A stretch of 64,000 nt of DNA from Bacillota bacterium (GTDB taxonomy: Bacteria > Bacillota > Clostridia > Acetivibrionales > DSM-1351), in the NCBI GenBank assembly GCA_023398105.1, contig JAEWST010000114.1, positions 53,743 to 117,742 on the forward strand. Direction: 5' to 3'. How positions within the stretch are numbered: position 1 is the first letter of the stretch; every line of letters begins with the position of its first letter. The notes beneath the pieces were generated by a model. It was given only the letters and a program-made list of their open reading frames with translations, made no database searches and had not been told where the DNA came from. Below, piece after piece: positions 1 through 8,026 of this stretch. The translations under genes were made by a program, and so were the position numbers.

Positions 1-817
1 TACAAACCAAAAATATCGCACTAATAAAACTGTCAATGCCATATTTTATTGATCTATCTTGTACAATATTCCAGTTTATTTCATTTCTTTTTGTTTCAAC
101 CACCATAGCCAGATCACATAATTGTCTAAGACCTATACCTCCATAAGAAATATGTGCAGCCATATGAATACATATATGCAAAATTTGCATTTCCCATGAT
201 AAAATATTAGCTTTTATAGAGCCTAAATTTACAAATGCGGTATTCTTCCATATTTCATCATGGAAGCTTTCTTTATTCTGCATAAAGTCATAATCTATTA
301 ATAATCTGTGTAATTCAATTGCTATGGCGTTTTTCTTGAAAAACTCTATATGTTTGGTTTTTTTGTCCTCTGCAGGGATATATCCTAATTTCTCCAATAC
401 TTCAGTGGCTTTTTCTATGTCTTCTTCATGTACTAACAGATCTGCATCCCCCATAGTCCTTAGCTCAGGTTGTGGATAACACTTGTTTATAGCCATCCCT
501 TTTAGGACAATTGTCTTAATACCTATAACATTAAGACTTTCTATAACCTCTCCAAGCCATACTTCACCACAAATCATCTGTATTCCACAAGACATAACAG
601 ATATATTCCATACAGCCATCAGCTTTTCATCAAGACCTATTTTTGAGTCTATGTCTTTTATAATTGGAAATACTAAGGTATGGACTTGATGGGCACGAGC
701 TTCTTTATAGATTTCGTCCCAATCAATAGCTTCTGCTTTAGATTTATCTATTTGAAATTCCCTATTGTAAATTGCAGCACATAGTATTTCAATTAAGAGT
801 ATGTCTCTTGCCGTCAT
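1..817 (-). CDS. Nucleotidyltransferase family protein (NTP_transf_5-like), 3' end cut by window edge
   Basis: An open frame of at least 272 codons runs off the left edge of the window, so the C-terminus is missing. The start is the ATG at 817, preceded by a G-rich stretch (GGGGTTGGGA); it overlaps the end of the upstream glycosyltransferase by 29 bases, which suggests translational coupling. The segment VLKGM (about residues 104-108) followed by LRTMGDADLLV (119-129, with D124 and D126 as likely metal ligands) matches the uncharacterised nucleotidyltransferase family of Pfam NTP_transf_5. Members sit in exopolysaccharide clusters and also in some peptide-modification (RiPP) clusters; the substrate is unknown. 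Here it is the last visible gene of the polysaccharide operon, after a radical SAM enzyme and a glycosyltransferase. Confidence 0.75.
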   Translation of the reverse strand, partial: MTARDILLIEILCAAIYNREFQIDKSKAEAIDWDEIYKEARAHQVHTLVFPIIKDIDSKIGLDEKLMAVWNISVMSCGIQMICGEVWLGEVIESLNVIGIKTIVLKGMAINKCYPQPELRTMGDADLLVHEEDIEKATEVLEKLGYIPAEDKKTKHIEFFKKNAIAIELHRLLIDYDFMQNKESFHDEIWKNTAFVNLGSIKANILSWEMQILHICIHMAAHISYGGIGLRQLCDLAMVVETKRNEINWNIVQDRSIKYGIDSFISAIFLVC

Positions 818-1961
818 TTCCCAACCCCCACTTTTCTGTTATTTTTTTCTTAGTGCCCATTAGCTCCATGTAAATGTGTTTTGTATTAATGGCTATCTGA
901 TCCCAATTATATTTATTTATAATATATTGAGCTGCAAGCTCTCTTACTTTTAAAACCTTACGTTGATTTTCAAGTAGCATGTTGAGCTTTTGCTCTAGAT
1001 CAGCAACATCTGATTTTCTAAAACAGTACCCGATACTTCCAACAACATCTGTGTTTTCTGCTATATCACTGACCAAGCAGCAATTCCCATAGCTCATAGC
1101 TTCTAGCAGACTTATTGGCAGGCCTTCAATATCAGAAGGAAGAACATAAAAATAAGCGTTGCTGTATAGCTCCGCCAGTTCTAGTTCTCTTACAAATCCA
1201 GTAAAAATAATATTCTTATTTTCAATTGCCATTTGCCTTAATTCACTTTCATAGTTCTCACTATGGCTTGACCCTCCTGCTACTACTAACTTCTTTTCTG
1301 TTTTAATTCTCTTATATGCATCAATCAGGTAATGTATTCCCTTCTCAGGTACAAGCCTTGCCAAAAATAAAATATAGTCATCTTTGCTCAAATTGTACTT
1401 TTCTTTTATTATTAAGGGTCTTACTAAGTCAGGTCTTTCAACTCCATTGGGAATGTAGCTGGTCTCCAGCTTGTACTTATCTCTATAATATTTGACTAAA
1501 TTTTTTGATACATTAATTGTTTTGTGAGAAAACTTTGCTGAAGCATACTCTCCAAATTTCAAGTATTTTGATGCAAATTTACCCCATTTACCACGTTGCC
1601 AATCAAGTCCATGAACAGTACAAATAACCTTTTTCCCAAATATTCTTGGGATAAAAGCCATTGTGGATGGTCCTAATGCATGATAATGAAATATATCACA
1701 GTGGGAAAGGAGTGCACTTATTGTAGAAGTAAAAGTATGCGTTATAGAGTCCAAATGTTTTGACTTAATATAGGGTGTGTATTTGACAGTAATTCCATTA
1801 TACTTGCTATCAGAGAACTCTTTATCACAGTAGCCTTTTCTGCAGTAGACCTCCATTTCACAGCCCAGATAAACAAGCCTTTTTGAAATTTCCTCAACAT
1901 GGATTTCTACTCCTCCAGCTCTAGACGGAATACCTTTTTGCCCTATCATTGCGATTTTCAT
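789..1961 (-). CDS. Glycosyltransferase family 4 (polysaccharide biosynthesis)
   Basis: A cytoplasmic GT-B glycosyltransferase, probably adding a sugar to the lipid-linked repeat unit. The N-terminal lobe begins MKIAMIGQKGIPSRAGGVE, the form typical of rhamnosyl/galactosyl transferases with a DUF1972-like start. The C-terminal lobe has LARLVPEKG and the E-x7-E nucleotide-sugar motif in EGLPISLLEAMSYG. I start it at the ATG at 1961 (390 aa), because the SD AAGGAG lies 10 bases upstream; an ATG at 1970 is only 1 base from that SD. It overlaps the upstream radical SAM gene by 41 bases and the downstream nucleotidyltransferase by 29, so the three form a tightly coupled set. Sugar specificity cannot be read from the sequence. 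Confidence 0.88.
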   Translation of the reverse strand: MKIAMIGQKGIPSRAGGVEIHVEEISKRLVYLGCEMEVYCRKGYCDKEFSDSKYNGITVKYTPYIKSKHLDSITHTFTSTISALLSHCDIFHYHALGPSTMAFIPRIFGKKVICTVHGLDWQRGKWGKFASKYLKFGEYASAKFSHKTINVSKNLVKYYRDKYKLETSYIPNGVERPDLVRPLIIKEKYNLSKDDYILFLARLVPEKGIHYLIDAYKRIKTEKKLVVAGGSSHSENYESELRQMAIENKNIIFTGFVRELELAELYSNAYFYVLPSDIEGLPISLLEAMSYGNCCLVSDIAENTDVVGSIGYCFRKSDVADLEQKLNMLLENQRKVLKVRELAAQYIINKYNWDQIAINTKHIYMELMGTKKKITEKWGLGNDGKRHTLN

Positions 1962-2970
1962 GTTTTGCATACTCCTTCATGTCTATGAATTTATTTTCAC
2001 ATAGGCTATAGCCTCCCTTTAGCTTATGCTTAATAACCCAAAATAGCGGAATCCATATTCTTTGCTTCATTGCAGGTGCTGCACTACCAATCATCCAGCA
2101 ATTTTTTGTACATGTTCTTACCTTCTTTCTAACCTCTTTAGCCTTTTGGGAACTCCATATTTCGTCCCAGTTATTCTTATTTAAATTTCCCATGGACATT
2201 TTGGTGGTACTTCCGTTACAAGGCAAAACATGTCCGAAGGGGTCAACAAAAAAGCCATTGCTTCCCATTTCACATGGCAAATATCGCTTATTGCCGTATA
2301 TATAGTTAATCAATCCATGGTTAAAATATGCCCTAAACCATTTCTTAGGAGATTTAGACTTAAGTAGCTTATTTATTAGCTCTTCAAAGGCTTTTGATAC
2401 CTTCAGCTTATCGTTAATTTTATTGTTAGTTTTTCTAAAGTAGAAGGAGTTATGTAGTGTTGCAGTGGCAAATTCCATATTTAGCTCATCAGCAAGCTTG
2501 TAAAGAGGAAGCAAATCATCAGAATTCATTTCTTGTACGGTACAGCCAAAGCCCACATCCTTATGTCCAGCTGCTACCAGCTTTCTCAACGTAGTGTAGC
2601 CTTTATTAAAGCCATCGGGAATTCCTCTTATTTTGTCATTTGCCTCCTGCAGTCCCTCAATACTAATTCTTATGCCCACCTGTGGAAACTCTTCACATAG
2701 GTCTAGAATTCTGTCTGTAAAGTAACCATTAGTTGAGATTACTATTCTATTCGTCTTTTTGTAAAGTTCTCTGACAATTTCGTTTATATCATTACGAATA
2801 AAGGGTTCACCGCCTGTTATGTTAGTGAACGCCATCTCAGGAAGCTTTTTAATCAAATCCAAAGACATCTCTTCATTGGGCTTGCTGGGATCTCTAAAGC
2901 AATCACACATGTTACACCTAGCGTTACAGCGGTATGTGATAATTATAGAGCCGTATAATGTTCTTCTCAT
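1921..2970 (-). CDS. Radical SAM/SPASM domain protein
   Basis: A 349-aa iron-sulfur enzyme. The N-terminal CxxxCxxC motif (C15, C19, C22, in CNARCNMC) binds the SAM-cleaving [4Fe-4S] cluster, followed by TGGEPF. The last third holds further cysteines (CEMGSNGF, VLPCNG, CTKNC), in the pattern of a SPASM domain carrying auxiliary clusters. SPASM enzymes modify peptides, proteins or sugars; some occur in surface-polysaccharide clusters, where substrates are mostly unproven. Start ATG at 2970 with SD AAAGGAG 7 bases upstream. It overlaps the following glycosyltransferase gene. No obvious short precursor peptide is seen within the neighbouring intergenic space, so a sugar or surface-protein substrate is as likely as a RiPP. 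Confidence 0.85.
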   Translation of the reverse strand: MRRTLYGSIIITYRCNARCNMCDCFRDPSKPNEEMSLDLIKKLPEMAFTNITGGEPFIRNDINEIVRELYKKTNRIVISTNGYFTDRILDLCEEFPQVGIRISIEGLQEANDKIRGIPDGFNKGYTTLRKLVAAGHKDVGFGCTVQEMNSDDLLPLYKLADELNMEFATATLHNSFYFRKTNNKINDKLKVSKAFEELINKLLKSKSPKKWFRAYFNHGLINYIYGNKRYLPCEMGSNGFFVDPFGHVLPCNGSTTKMSMGNLNKNNWDEIWSSQKAKEVRKKVRTCTKNCWMIGSAAPAMKQRIWIPLFWVIKHKLKGGYSLCENKFIDMKEYAKHENRNDRAKRYSV

Positions 2971-3017
2971 GCTGCTTCTCCTTTTCTTTTATTATTCAGC
3001 CACTTAATATAACTCGC

Positions 3018-3081
3018 TAACTCAAATTTTCATTTATGAGTTTGAACACCGATAGATTTTTTTGGTGGGAAAGTTGAGTTA
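3018..3081 (-). repeat. Dispersed inverted-terminus repeat, copy a
   Basis: On the plus strand this begins TAACTCAAATTTTC and ends GGGAAAGTTGAGTTA, so the ends are near-perfect inverted repeats. The interior carries GAGTTTGAACACCGATAG, shared with copies at 48049 and 51691. It ends 1 base before the stop codon of the 732-aa protein gene on the minus strand. It belongs to the family also marked at 10381, 20545, 44525, 48049, 51619 and 51691. Confidence 0.75.
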
Positions 3082-3082
3082 T

Positions 3083-5281
3083 TTATTTGCTAGAGTCTAA
3101 TTTAATTGGTTTGTACATGAGTCTTGCACCATCATGCCAATAAGGATGATCAATATCAAACCATGCCCTCAGCATAAATATACCTGCTCTATCAGCTACA
3201 CCTGTTCCCAAATCCCAGGCACCCTTCCACCGAAGCTCACGAGGTTTTGTAGATTTTACACAATACCAAGAGTCTGCAAAGCTATTGTCCTTGTTAGCTC
3301 CGTTTGATATTTCTACAGGAAATGCTATCGAGGGGTATCTTTCATCATATCCAAGGGTTTTTATCATTTGATTTACATAATTCTCTCTATTCCCATTTTC
3401 CATTTGCTCTGGCAACGTATAATTTAATGGCAAATATTCCTCTGACCCTGCACTCACATACTTCGTCATATCATAACAAACATATGGAACGAAATTTTTC
3501 ACTATTGCTCCGTCAATGCAGTTCCAAATATTCCCCCATGGATTTTCAACAAACCTATATCTAACGCTCGTATATCCATTCCCATTAAGAGCACCTAATG
3601 CATATCCATTTGGCGACGTCATTGTATCACACATACCACTCGCCATCGGTGTGTTGTAGATATATGTAGTTGAAGCGTTGACATCATAAGGCTCACCTGA
3701 AAAGCAAATTGCTATGTTCTTATCATCGAAGCGTTCAATAGCTGTTATGGTTCTATGATTCATATAGTAATTGCCCTTTTCAGATATTGAGCAGGACTGA
3801 CCAACCTTAAAGCACGCATTTCTGGGTAAGATAATTCTGTTACTGTGCTTTTCAGAAATTGCAGCTGCTTTTATAAAAGGATACTGCATTTTTTGCAAGC
3901 CCATACCTATAGTCTTACTACTGTTCTTATTAGCAAACTCAACGAGATATAAATGTTGCAGAGCAAATATGCACCTTATGTCAAGTACTCCATATCTCAT
4001 GCTTCCGTTTTTTCTTGCGTAGTCACGGTAGGTGGCAAGAGGTAAATTGGTTGTAGGGTATTTGCCAGACCAGCTTACCAGCTTGTTCTCCTCCGTCACA
4101 AAACCGTCATAGGCTGCAATATATATTTTGTCTAAAACCTGATCTCCCTCCAGAAATGCAGGCTCTACTTCGAAGCCCTCCTTCTGAGTTTTGGAAATAT
4201 ACAAATATTCATGGGTAGCATCCTGATACCTTTTTACATACCATTTAGGTATTTCAACAAATACATTTCCATTTGAGCCATCGTATGCAAATCCCTTTTG
4301 CCCCTGATATGTAATTTTTTCTTCAGCAGCAATATTGCATAGCTTTATTTCAGACCACGGATAAATATAATCAAAGTCGTTGGCAACTGGCAGTTCACCT
4401 TCTACTGCGCTTGCAATAAGCCCTACAGAAGCCTCTAACCTCTCACATTTCTCATTTAGCTCAGTCAAGCTCCATCTAACACCATAAATGCCATCATCTT
4501 TAGCTAATATTTTCTTAGGATAATAAATTTTAAGACTTCCAATGCCCTCACCTGATACAGAAAAATTGGTTAATCCATTATAGCTCTTTAGCAGACCTAT
4601 ATTTTTATAGCCTTTTTTAGTGTCTAATATATACCAATTAAGCATTGAATCCTGAGCTAATCCTATGGCATCCTTTATTACAGGAATATTTATTTTACTT
4701 TCTGTATATTTTTCATATGATGTAGCAATATCTCCATATTCAATTTGAACATTACCGCTTATTCCAAAACCATAGAAGACTCTTGCCCATGATATTCCAT
4801 ATGGAATTTTTACTGTTGCTGAATTCTTAATGCTATAGTTAGCATTATCAGTACTTTTAAATTGCCATACATTTCTGTTGACACCACTTCCGCTGATTGT
4901 CAGCGTTTGACCAGGGTATACCCTTATCCATTTGGTGGTTTTATATTTTTTGTTTTTTGGACTTTTAAGTTCTTCCTTAATATCACTTCTGATATAGCCA
5001 TTTTGATAGCTGCCGTTATATAAATTTTTGCCACACGACGTTATTGTAACAGGCTTAGTATTATTTCTAATTTCAAGTCTGCAATATCCACTCTTGGAGA
5101 TGTTTGTTTGAAACAGCCTGCAATCATTGTCCAAGGTTACACAAGCGGAATTTTTTATATATAACTCCTTTTTAATTTCATTATCGCTTTTGGAAGCTTC
5201 TTTAGCACTTATACCAGAAACAGAATACAAATTGCACAAAATAAAAACTGTAATACATAGGCATATTAACTTTTTTTTCAT
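3083..5281 (-). CDS. Secreted protein with phage-tail-like and C-type-lectin/FGE-like regions, function unknown
   Basis: 732 aa with a Sec signal peptide (KKK, then a hydrophobic run to about residue 26). I start at the ATG at 5281; the ATG at 5293 is part of the SD itself (ATGGAGG). The N-terminal half resembles phage tail or baseplate proteins: KNLYN near the start, and VQIEYGDIATSYEKY, the usual end of such a beta-sandwich domain. The C-terminal half looks like the C-type-lectin/formylglycine-enzyme-like fold of tail-tip proteins: DIRCIFALQHLYLVEFANKN, then RYRFVENPWGNIW, then ELRWKGAWDLGTG and HDGARLMYKP close to the end. Known: such folds bind ligands at phage tips and in variable receptor proteins. 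Inference: an exported binding or adhesion protein made with the polysaccharide. It has no phage neighbours. An inverted repeat (5434-5455) upstream and repeat copy a downstream may make it a separate transcript. Confidence 0.6.
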   Translation of the reverse strand: MKKKLICLCITVFILCNLYSVSGISAKEASKSDNEIKKELYIKNSACVTLDNDCRLFQTNISKSGYCRLEIRNNTKPVTITSCGKNLYNGSYQNGYIRSDIKEELKSPKNKKYKTTKWIRVYPGQTLTISGSGVNRNVWQFKSTDNANYSIKNSATVKIPYGISWARVFYGFGISGNVQIEYGDIATSYEKYTESKINIPVIKDAIGLAQDSMLNWYILDTKKGYKNIGLLKSYNGLTNFSVSGEGIGSLKIYYPKKILAKDDGIYGVRWSLTELNEKCERLEASVGLIASAVEGELPVANDFDYIYPWSEIKLCNIAAEEKITYQGQKGFAYDGSNGNVFVEIPKWYVKRYQDATHEYLYISKTQKEGFEVEPAFLEGDQVLDKIYIAAYDGFVTEENKLVSWSGKYPTTNLPLATYRDYARKNGSMRYGVLDIRCIFALQHLYLVEFANKNSSKTIGMGLQKMQYPFIKAAAISEKHSNRIILPRNACFKVGQSCSISEKGNYYMNHRTITAIERFDDKNIAICFSGEPYDVNASTTYIYNTPMASGMCDTMTSPNGYALGALNGNGYTSVRYRFVENPWGNIWNCIDGAIVKNFVPYVCYDMTKYVSAGSEEYLPLNYTLPEQMENGNRENYVNQMIKTLGYDERYPSIAFPVEISNGANKDNSFADSWYCVKSTKPRELRWKGAWDLGTGVADRAGIFMLRAWFDIDHPYWHDGARLMYKPIKLDSSK

Positions 5282-5433
5282 ACTAACCTCCATTCACAGT
5301 AAACTGCTTAAATAGTACTCCCGTGCAGTATTTCTTGCAATAAAACATCGGTATACAGAAAATGTTGTTTTGTAACAGCCCCTTTGCAACTCGAAAAAGC
5401 ACCATGTTCGTACAATACATTGCTCAAAACCAC

Positions 5434-5455
5434 AAAAAGCTGCTTGCAGCTTTTT
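5434..5455. terminator. Perfect palindromic terminator-like hairpin
   Basis: AAAAAGCTGC, then TT, then GCAGCTTTTT: a self-complementary 22-base element with A-run and T-run flanks, so it can act on either strand. It lies between the glycosyltransferase ending at 5504 and the secreted-protein gene starting at 5281, and would partly insulate the latter from the operon. It might also be a pause site overcome by the antiterminator. Confidence 0.6.
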
Positions 5456-5503
5456 GCAATGCGAAGAGCACGATGAACGCACGAAATGTAAACTTCGCAT
5501 TTT

Positions 5504-6745
5504 TTAAAGAAGAATTTTGCTTAATTTTTCATAATGCAATTCACTATTATAATATTTTTCTGCCTTGCTCCTTGCATTTTTACCGTATTGCTTTATCAAT
5601 TGATTATTAGAATTTAATAAATCAATTTTCTCAGCCAAATCCAGTTCATTCTTTGGTTCAAAAAGCAAGCCATTTACCCCATCCTCCACCACCTCCGGCA
5701 AGCTACCAAAATTTGATGCAATAGCAGGCTTTCCATGTGCAAATGCCTCCAGCAAAACATTTGGCATATTATCATACCAGATTGACGGAACCACAATAAA
5801 TTTTGCATTGCTTATCAGAGTTTCCAGCTCTTTGCCTGACTTAAAGCCAAGCAGTTCAACATTGTGTAAATCATTTGATACTATAATGTTTTTTATGTTT
5901 TCCAGTTCACCATCGCTGGCTTGACCTACCACCTTTAAAACCAGCGTTTTATCCTCGATGTGCCTCATAGCCTTTATGGCATACTCCACACCCTTTTCTT
6001 TATTTAATCTTCCTAAATATAAAATGTAGTTATCATGTGTGTATTTAGCTTCAATTTTTGACGAATCTATAAAGGTTGGAATATGAATTACCTTTTTTTC
6101 ATCAAAGCCAAATTCAATGAGTTTTGAGCGTAAAAATGAGGAAGGAGTAACGAAATAATCAACTAAATCATATATTTTGATTAGCCTATGAAATTTCATG
6201 GACATAACTCTAATTATTGAAGCAGCCTTTGAATTCTGCACACAATTGTGATGTACTGCACTAATTAAAGAGCCTTGTAAGCAATTCTCACACACATCAT
6301 TATCCCTCAAAAAATCAAATCTGGGACACATCAAAAAGAAATCCGAAAGCCTAACCACTACTTTTTTTCCAGAATCCTTGGCAGCTTTTATTACGCTTGG
6401 TGACAATTTATTGACATGGTGCAGAATATAGACAGTATCAGGTTCTTCTATGTCAATTTCATATTCCATGGCTCTTTTTACTTCATGAGAATAAAAGCTT
6501 CTGCTGAGCATTTTTAAAACTGCTTGAGGTGTTTTTTTATACTCATTAAAATAAACTACGTTTTCTCCGCCTATAGGCTGTACAAAGTATTTTTTATATT
6601 CTGTTTCAACATTTTTGTTATTCTTTACAGAAAAAGGAATAACCTTGTGTCCCTTTTGTTCAAATACATTTTTAATGTTGAACATATATTTTTCTGGTCC
6701 ACCTGAAACAAAATACCTATAATTTACTAACAATATTTTACTCAT
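5504..6745 (-). CDS. Glycosyltransferase family 4
   Basis: 413 aa, GT-B fold. The N-terminus MSKILLVNYRYFVSGGPEKY carries the glycine-rich acceptor loop. A cysteine cluster in the middle (CPRFDFLR, then CENC, then HHNC) is a feature of some family 4 transferases and may bind metal. The C-terminal lobe has LGRLNKEKGVEYAI and PSIWYDNMPNVLLEAFAHGKP with the usual second glutamate. Probably a cytoplasmic transferase of the repeat-unit assembly line; donor and acceptor are unknown. The SD is weak. It follows the pyruvyl-transferase-like gene by 37 bases. Confidence 0.88.
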   Translation of the reverse strand: MSKILLVNYRYFVSGGPEKYMFNIKNVFEQKGHKVIPFSVKNNKNVETEYKKYFVQPIGGENVVYFNEYKKTPQAVLKMLSRSFYSHEVKRAMEYEIDIEEPDTVYILHHVNKLSPSVIKAAKDSGKKVVVRLSDFFLMCPRFDFLRDNDVCENCLQGSLISAVHHNCVQNSKAASIIRVMSMKFHRLIKIYDLVDYFVTPSSFLRSKLIEFGFDEKKVIHIPTFIDSSKIEAKYTHDNYILYLGRLNKEKGVEYAIKAMRHIEDKTLVLKVVGQASDGELENIKNIIVSNDLHNVELLGFKSGKELETLISNAKFIVVPSIWYDNMPNVLLEAFAHGKPAIASNFGSLPEVVEDGVNGLLFEPKNELDLAEKIDLLNSNNQLIKQYGKNARSKAEKYYNSELHYEKLSKILL

Positions 6746-6782
6746 ATTTATTCCATGCCCTGCATTTCGTATAAAAACATCT

Positions 6783-8006
6783 TTATAAAAATGTCACGGA
6801 CTCGGCACCCCCTTCATCTATTTTTTTATAACGCCTAGATTCAAATTCTACCAAGTTTCTATTTGATAAAATTTTTAACTCCTTAACAAAATCATTAAAA
6901 TATTTTTTTTCATCTAAAGCAAACCTTTCCATTTTAGTGGTATCATTAGAATTCATACTGCGTTCAATTTGCCTAAAAACTTTTTCCCATCGGAAGGCAG
7001 GATGCTTCATATTGATATAATTTTCCAGCAAATCAGCCCTCTTAAGTAAATCCTTAATTTTACTTTCATAAAGCACTGCTGTATTTTCTATATCTATAGA
7101 AATAAAAGGGGTATTATTAATAATTGAAAAAACAGTACAGTGAAAAAAATTAGTTACGCTAAGACTAATAAAACTAAATACATGTGCCCATTCAAAGGGG
7201 TCTAAGTCATATAGAAACACATTGCAGTATTTAGTATTGGTGTATAGAGCTACTATTTGATAGTCCTTGCTGTACTTGTCATATATATTTTTGCAGACGT
7301 TATCATCAGTACACATTACTGCAATAATGGGCTTGGCTAAATCAAGCTTATACTTTTTTCTTAGTTTTTGAGATAGCAAGGCTTTTACACCTTTTGTCTT
7401 CTCAAGCTCAAAAAGGAAGGCAGGGTCGCAGTTTCTTCTGATTAATAGCTTATTATCAATATTTTTCAGTTGTTTAAGGGTGTTTTCATCCCTTACACCT
7501 ATATATGAAAATTGTTTTAAGGAATTTTTTATGTATTTCTTCTGCACCTCACTTAATTTTTCAAAACGGGTTCTATTAGCTGATGCAGCATAGCTCATCT
7601 TAATGCAGTTAAGCTTCTCGTTAAGCCAATATATATTTGGAAATCCCCTCAACTTGTTAATTTTCCATACCTCATCACTGCCAACAATTATTACATCGTA
7701 TTTGTCTTTTAGTTGCTGTTCTATTATATTAAGCTTGTTGGTAATCACTCTATTTTTGCTTATAGGCAGGCTTTTATGTAATAATTTTTTGAATTTAATA
7801 TATCTTAAAATATTCTTATAAGTTTGTGTAATATTCCAAGAAAAACAACTCAGAAAACTATACAACTCTACATTTGTCATATTGTAATCTATTATTTCCA
7901 CATCAAAATCAGTATGGCTTTTAATGGCGTTAGCTAAACTATAGCTTTGCAAAAAAGATCCATAGTTTATACTTCTGTGAAATGTAAGTATACCTACTTT
8001 AATCAT
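6783..8006 (-). CDS. Polysaccharide pyruvyl transferase family protein
   Basis: 407 aa. The N-terminus MIKVGILTFHRSINYGSFLQ and VIVGSDEVWKIN (about residue 105) are hallmarks of the polysaccharide pyruvyl transferase family (Pfam PS_pyruv_trans), as is the later region around residues 280-300. Family members transfer pyruvate from phosphoenolpyruvate to sugars as a ketal, giving acidic polymers; a subset are glycosyltransferase-like or of unknown role, so the exact reaction is inferred. Such ketals can be the ligands of SLH domains, which makes it notable that this genome encodes several SLH proteins. Next gene upstream is the flippase, 20 bases away. Confidence 0.8.
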   Translation of the reverse strand: MIKVGILTFHRSINYGSFLQSYSLANAIKSHTDFDVEIIDYNMTNVELYSFLSCFSWNITQTYKNILRYIKFKKLLHKSLPISKNRVITNKLNIIEQQLKDKYDVIIVGSDEVWKINKLRGFPNIYWLNEKLNCIKMSYAASANRTRFEKLSEVQKKYIKNSLKQFSYIGVRDENTLKQLKNIDNKLLIRRNCDPAFLFELEKTKGVKALLSQKLRKKYKLDLAKPIIAVMCTDDNVCKNIYDKYSKDYQIVALYTNTKYCNVFLYDLDPFEWAHVFSFISLSVTNFFHCTVFSIINNTPFISIDIENTAVLYESKIKDLLKRADLLENYINMKHPAFRWEKVFRQIERSMNSNDTTKMERFALDEKKYFNDFVKELKILSNRNLVEFESRRYKKIDEGGAESVTFL

Positions 8007-8026
8007 AATGTGTATACCGCCTTAAT

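Noticed and set aside
3083..5281. Diversity-generating retroelement target
   Set aside because: The C-terminal fold resembles variable proteins of such systems, but no reverse transcriptase or template repeat is present in the window and the last codons show no adenine-rich variable repeat.
3083..5281. Prophage tail gene
   Set aside because: It carries a Sec signal peptide, and all neighbours are polysaccharide genes; no other phage structural, lysis or integrase gene is nearby.
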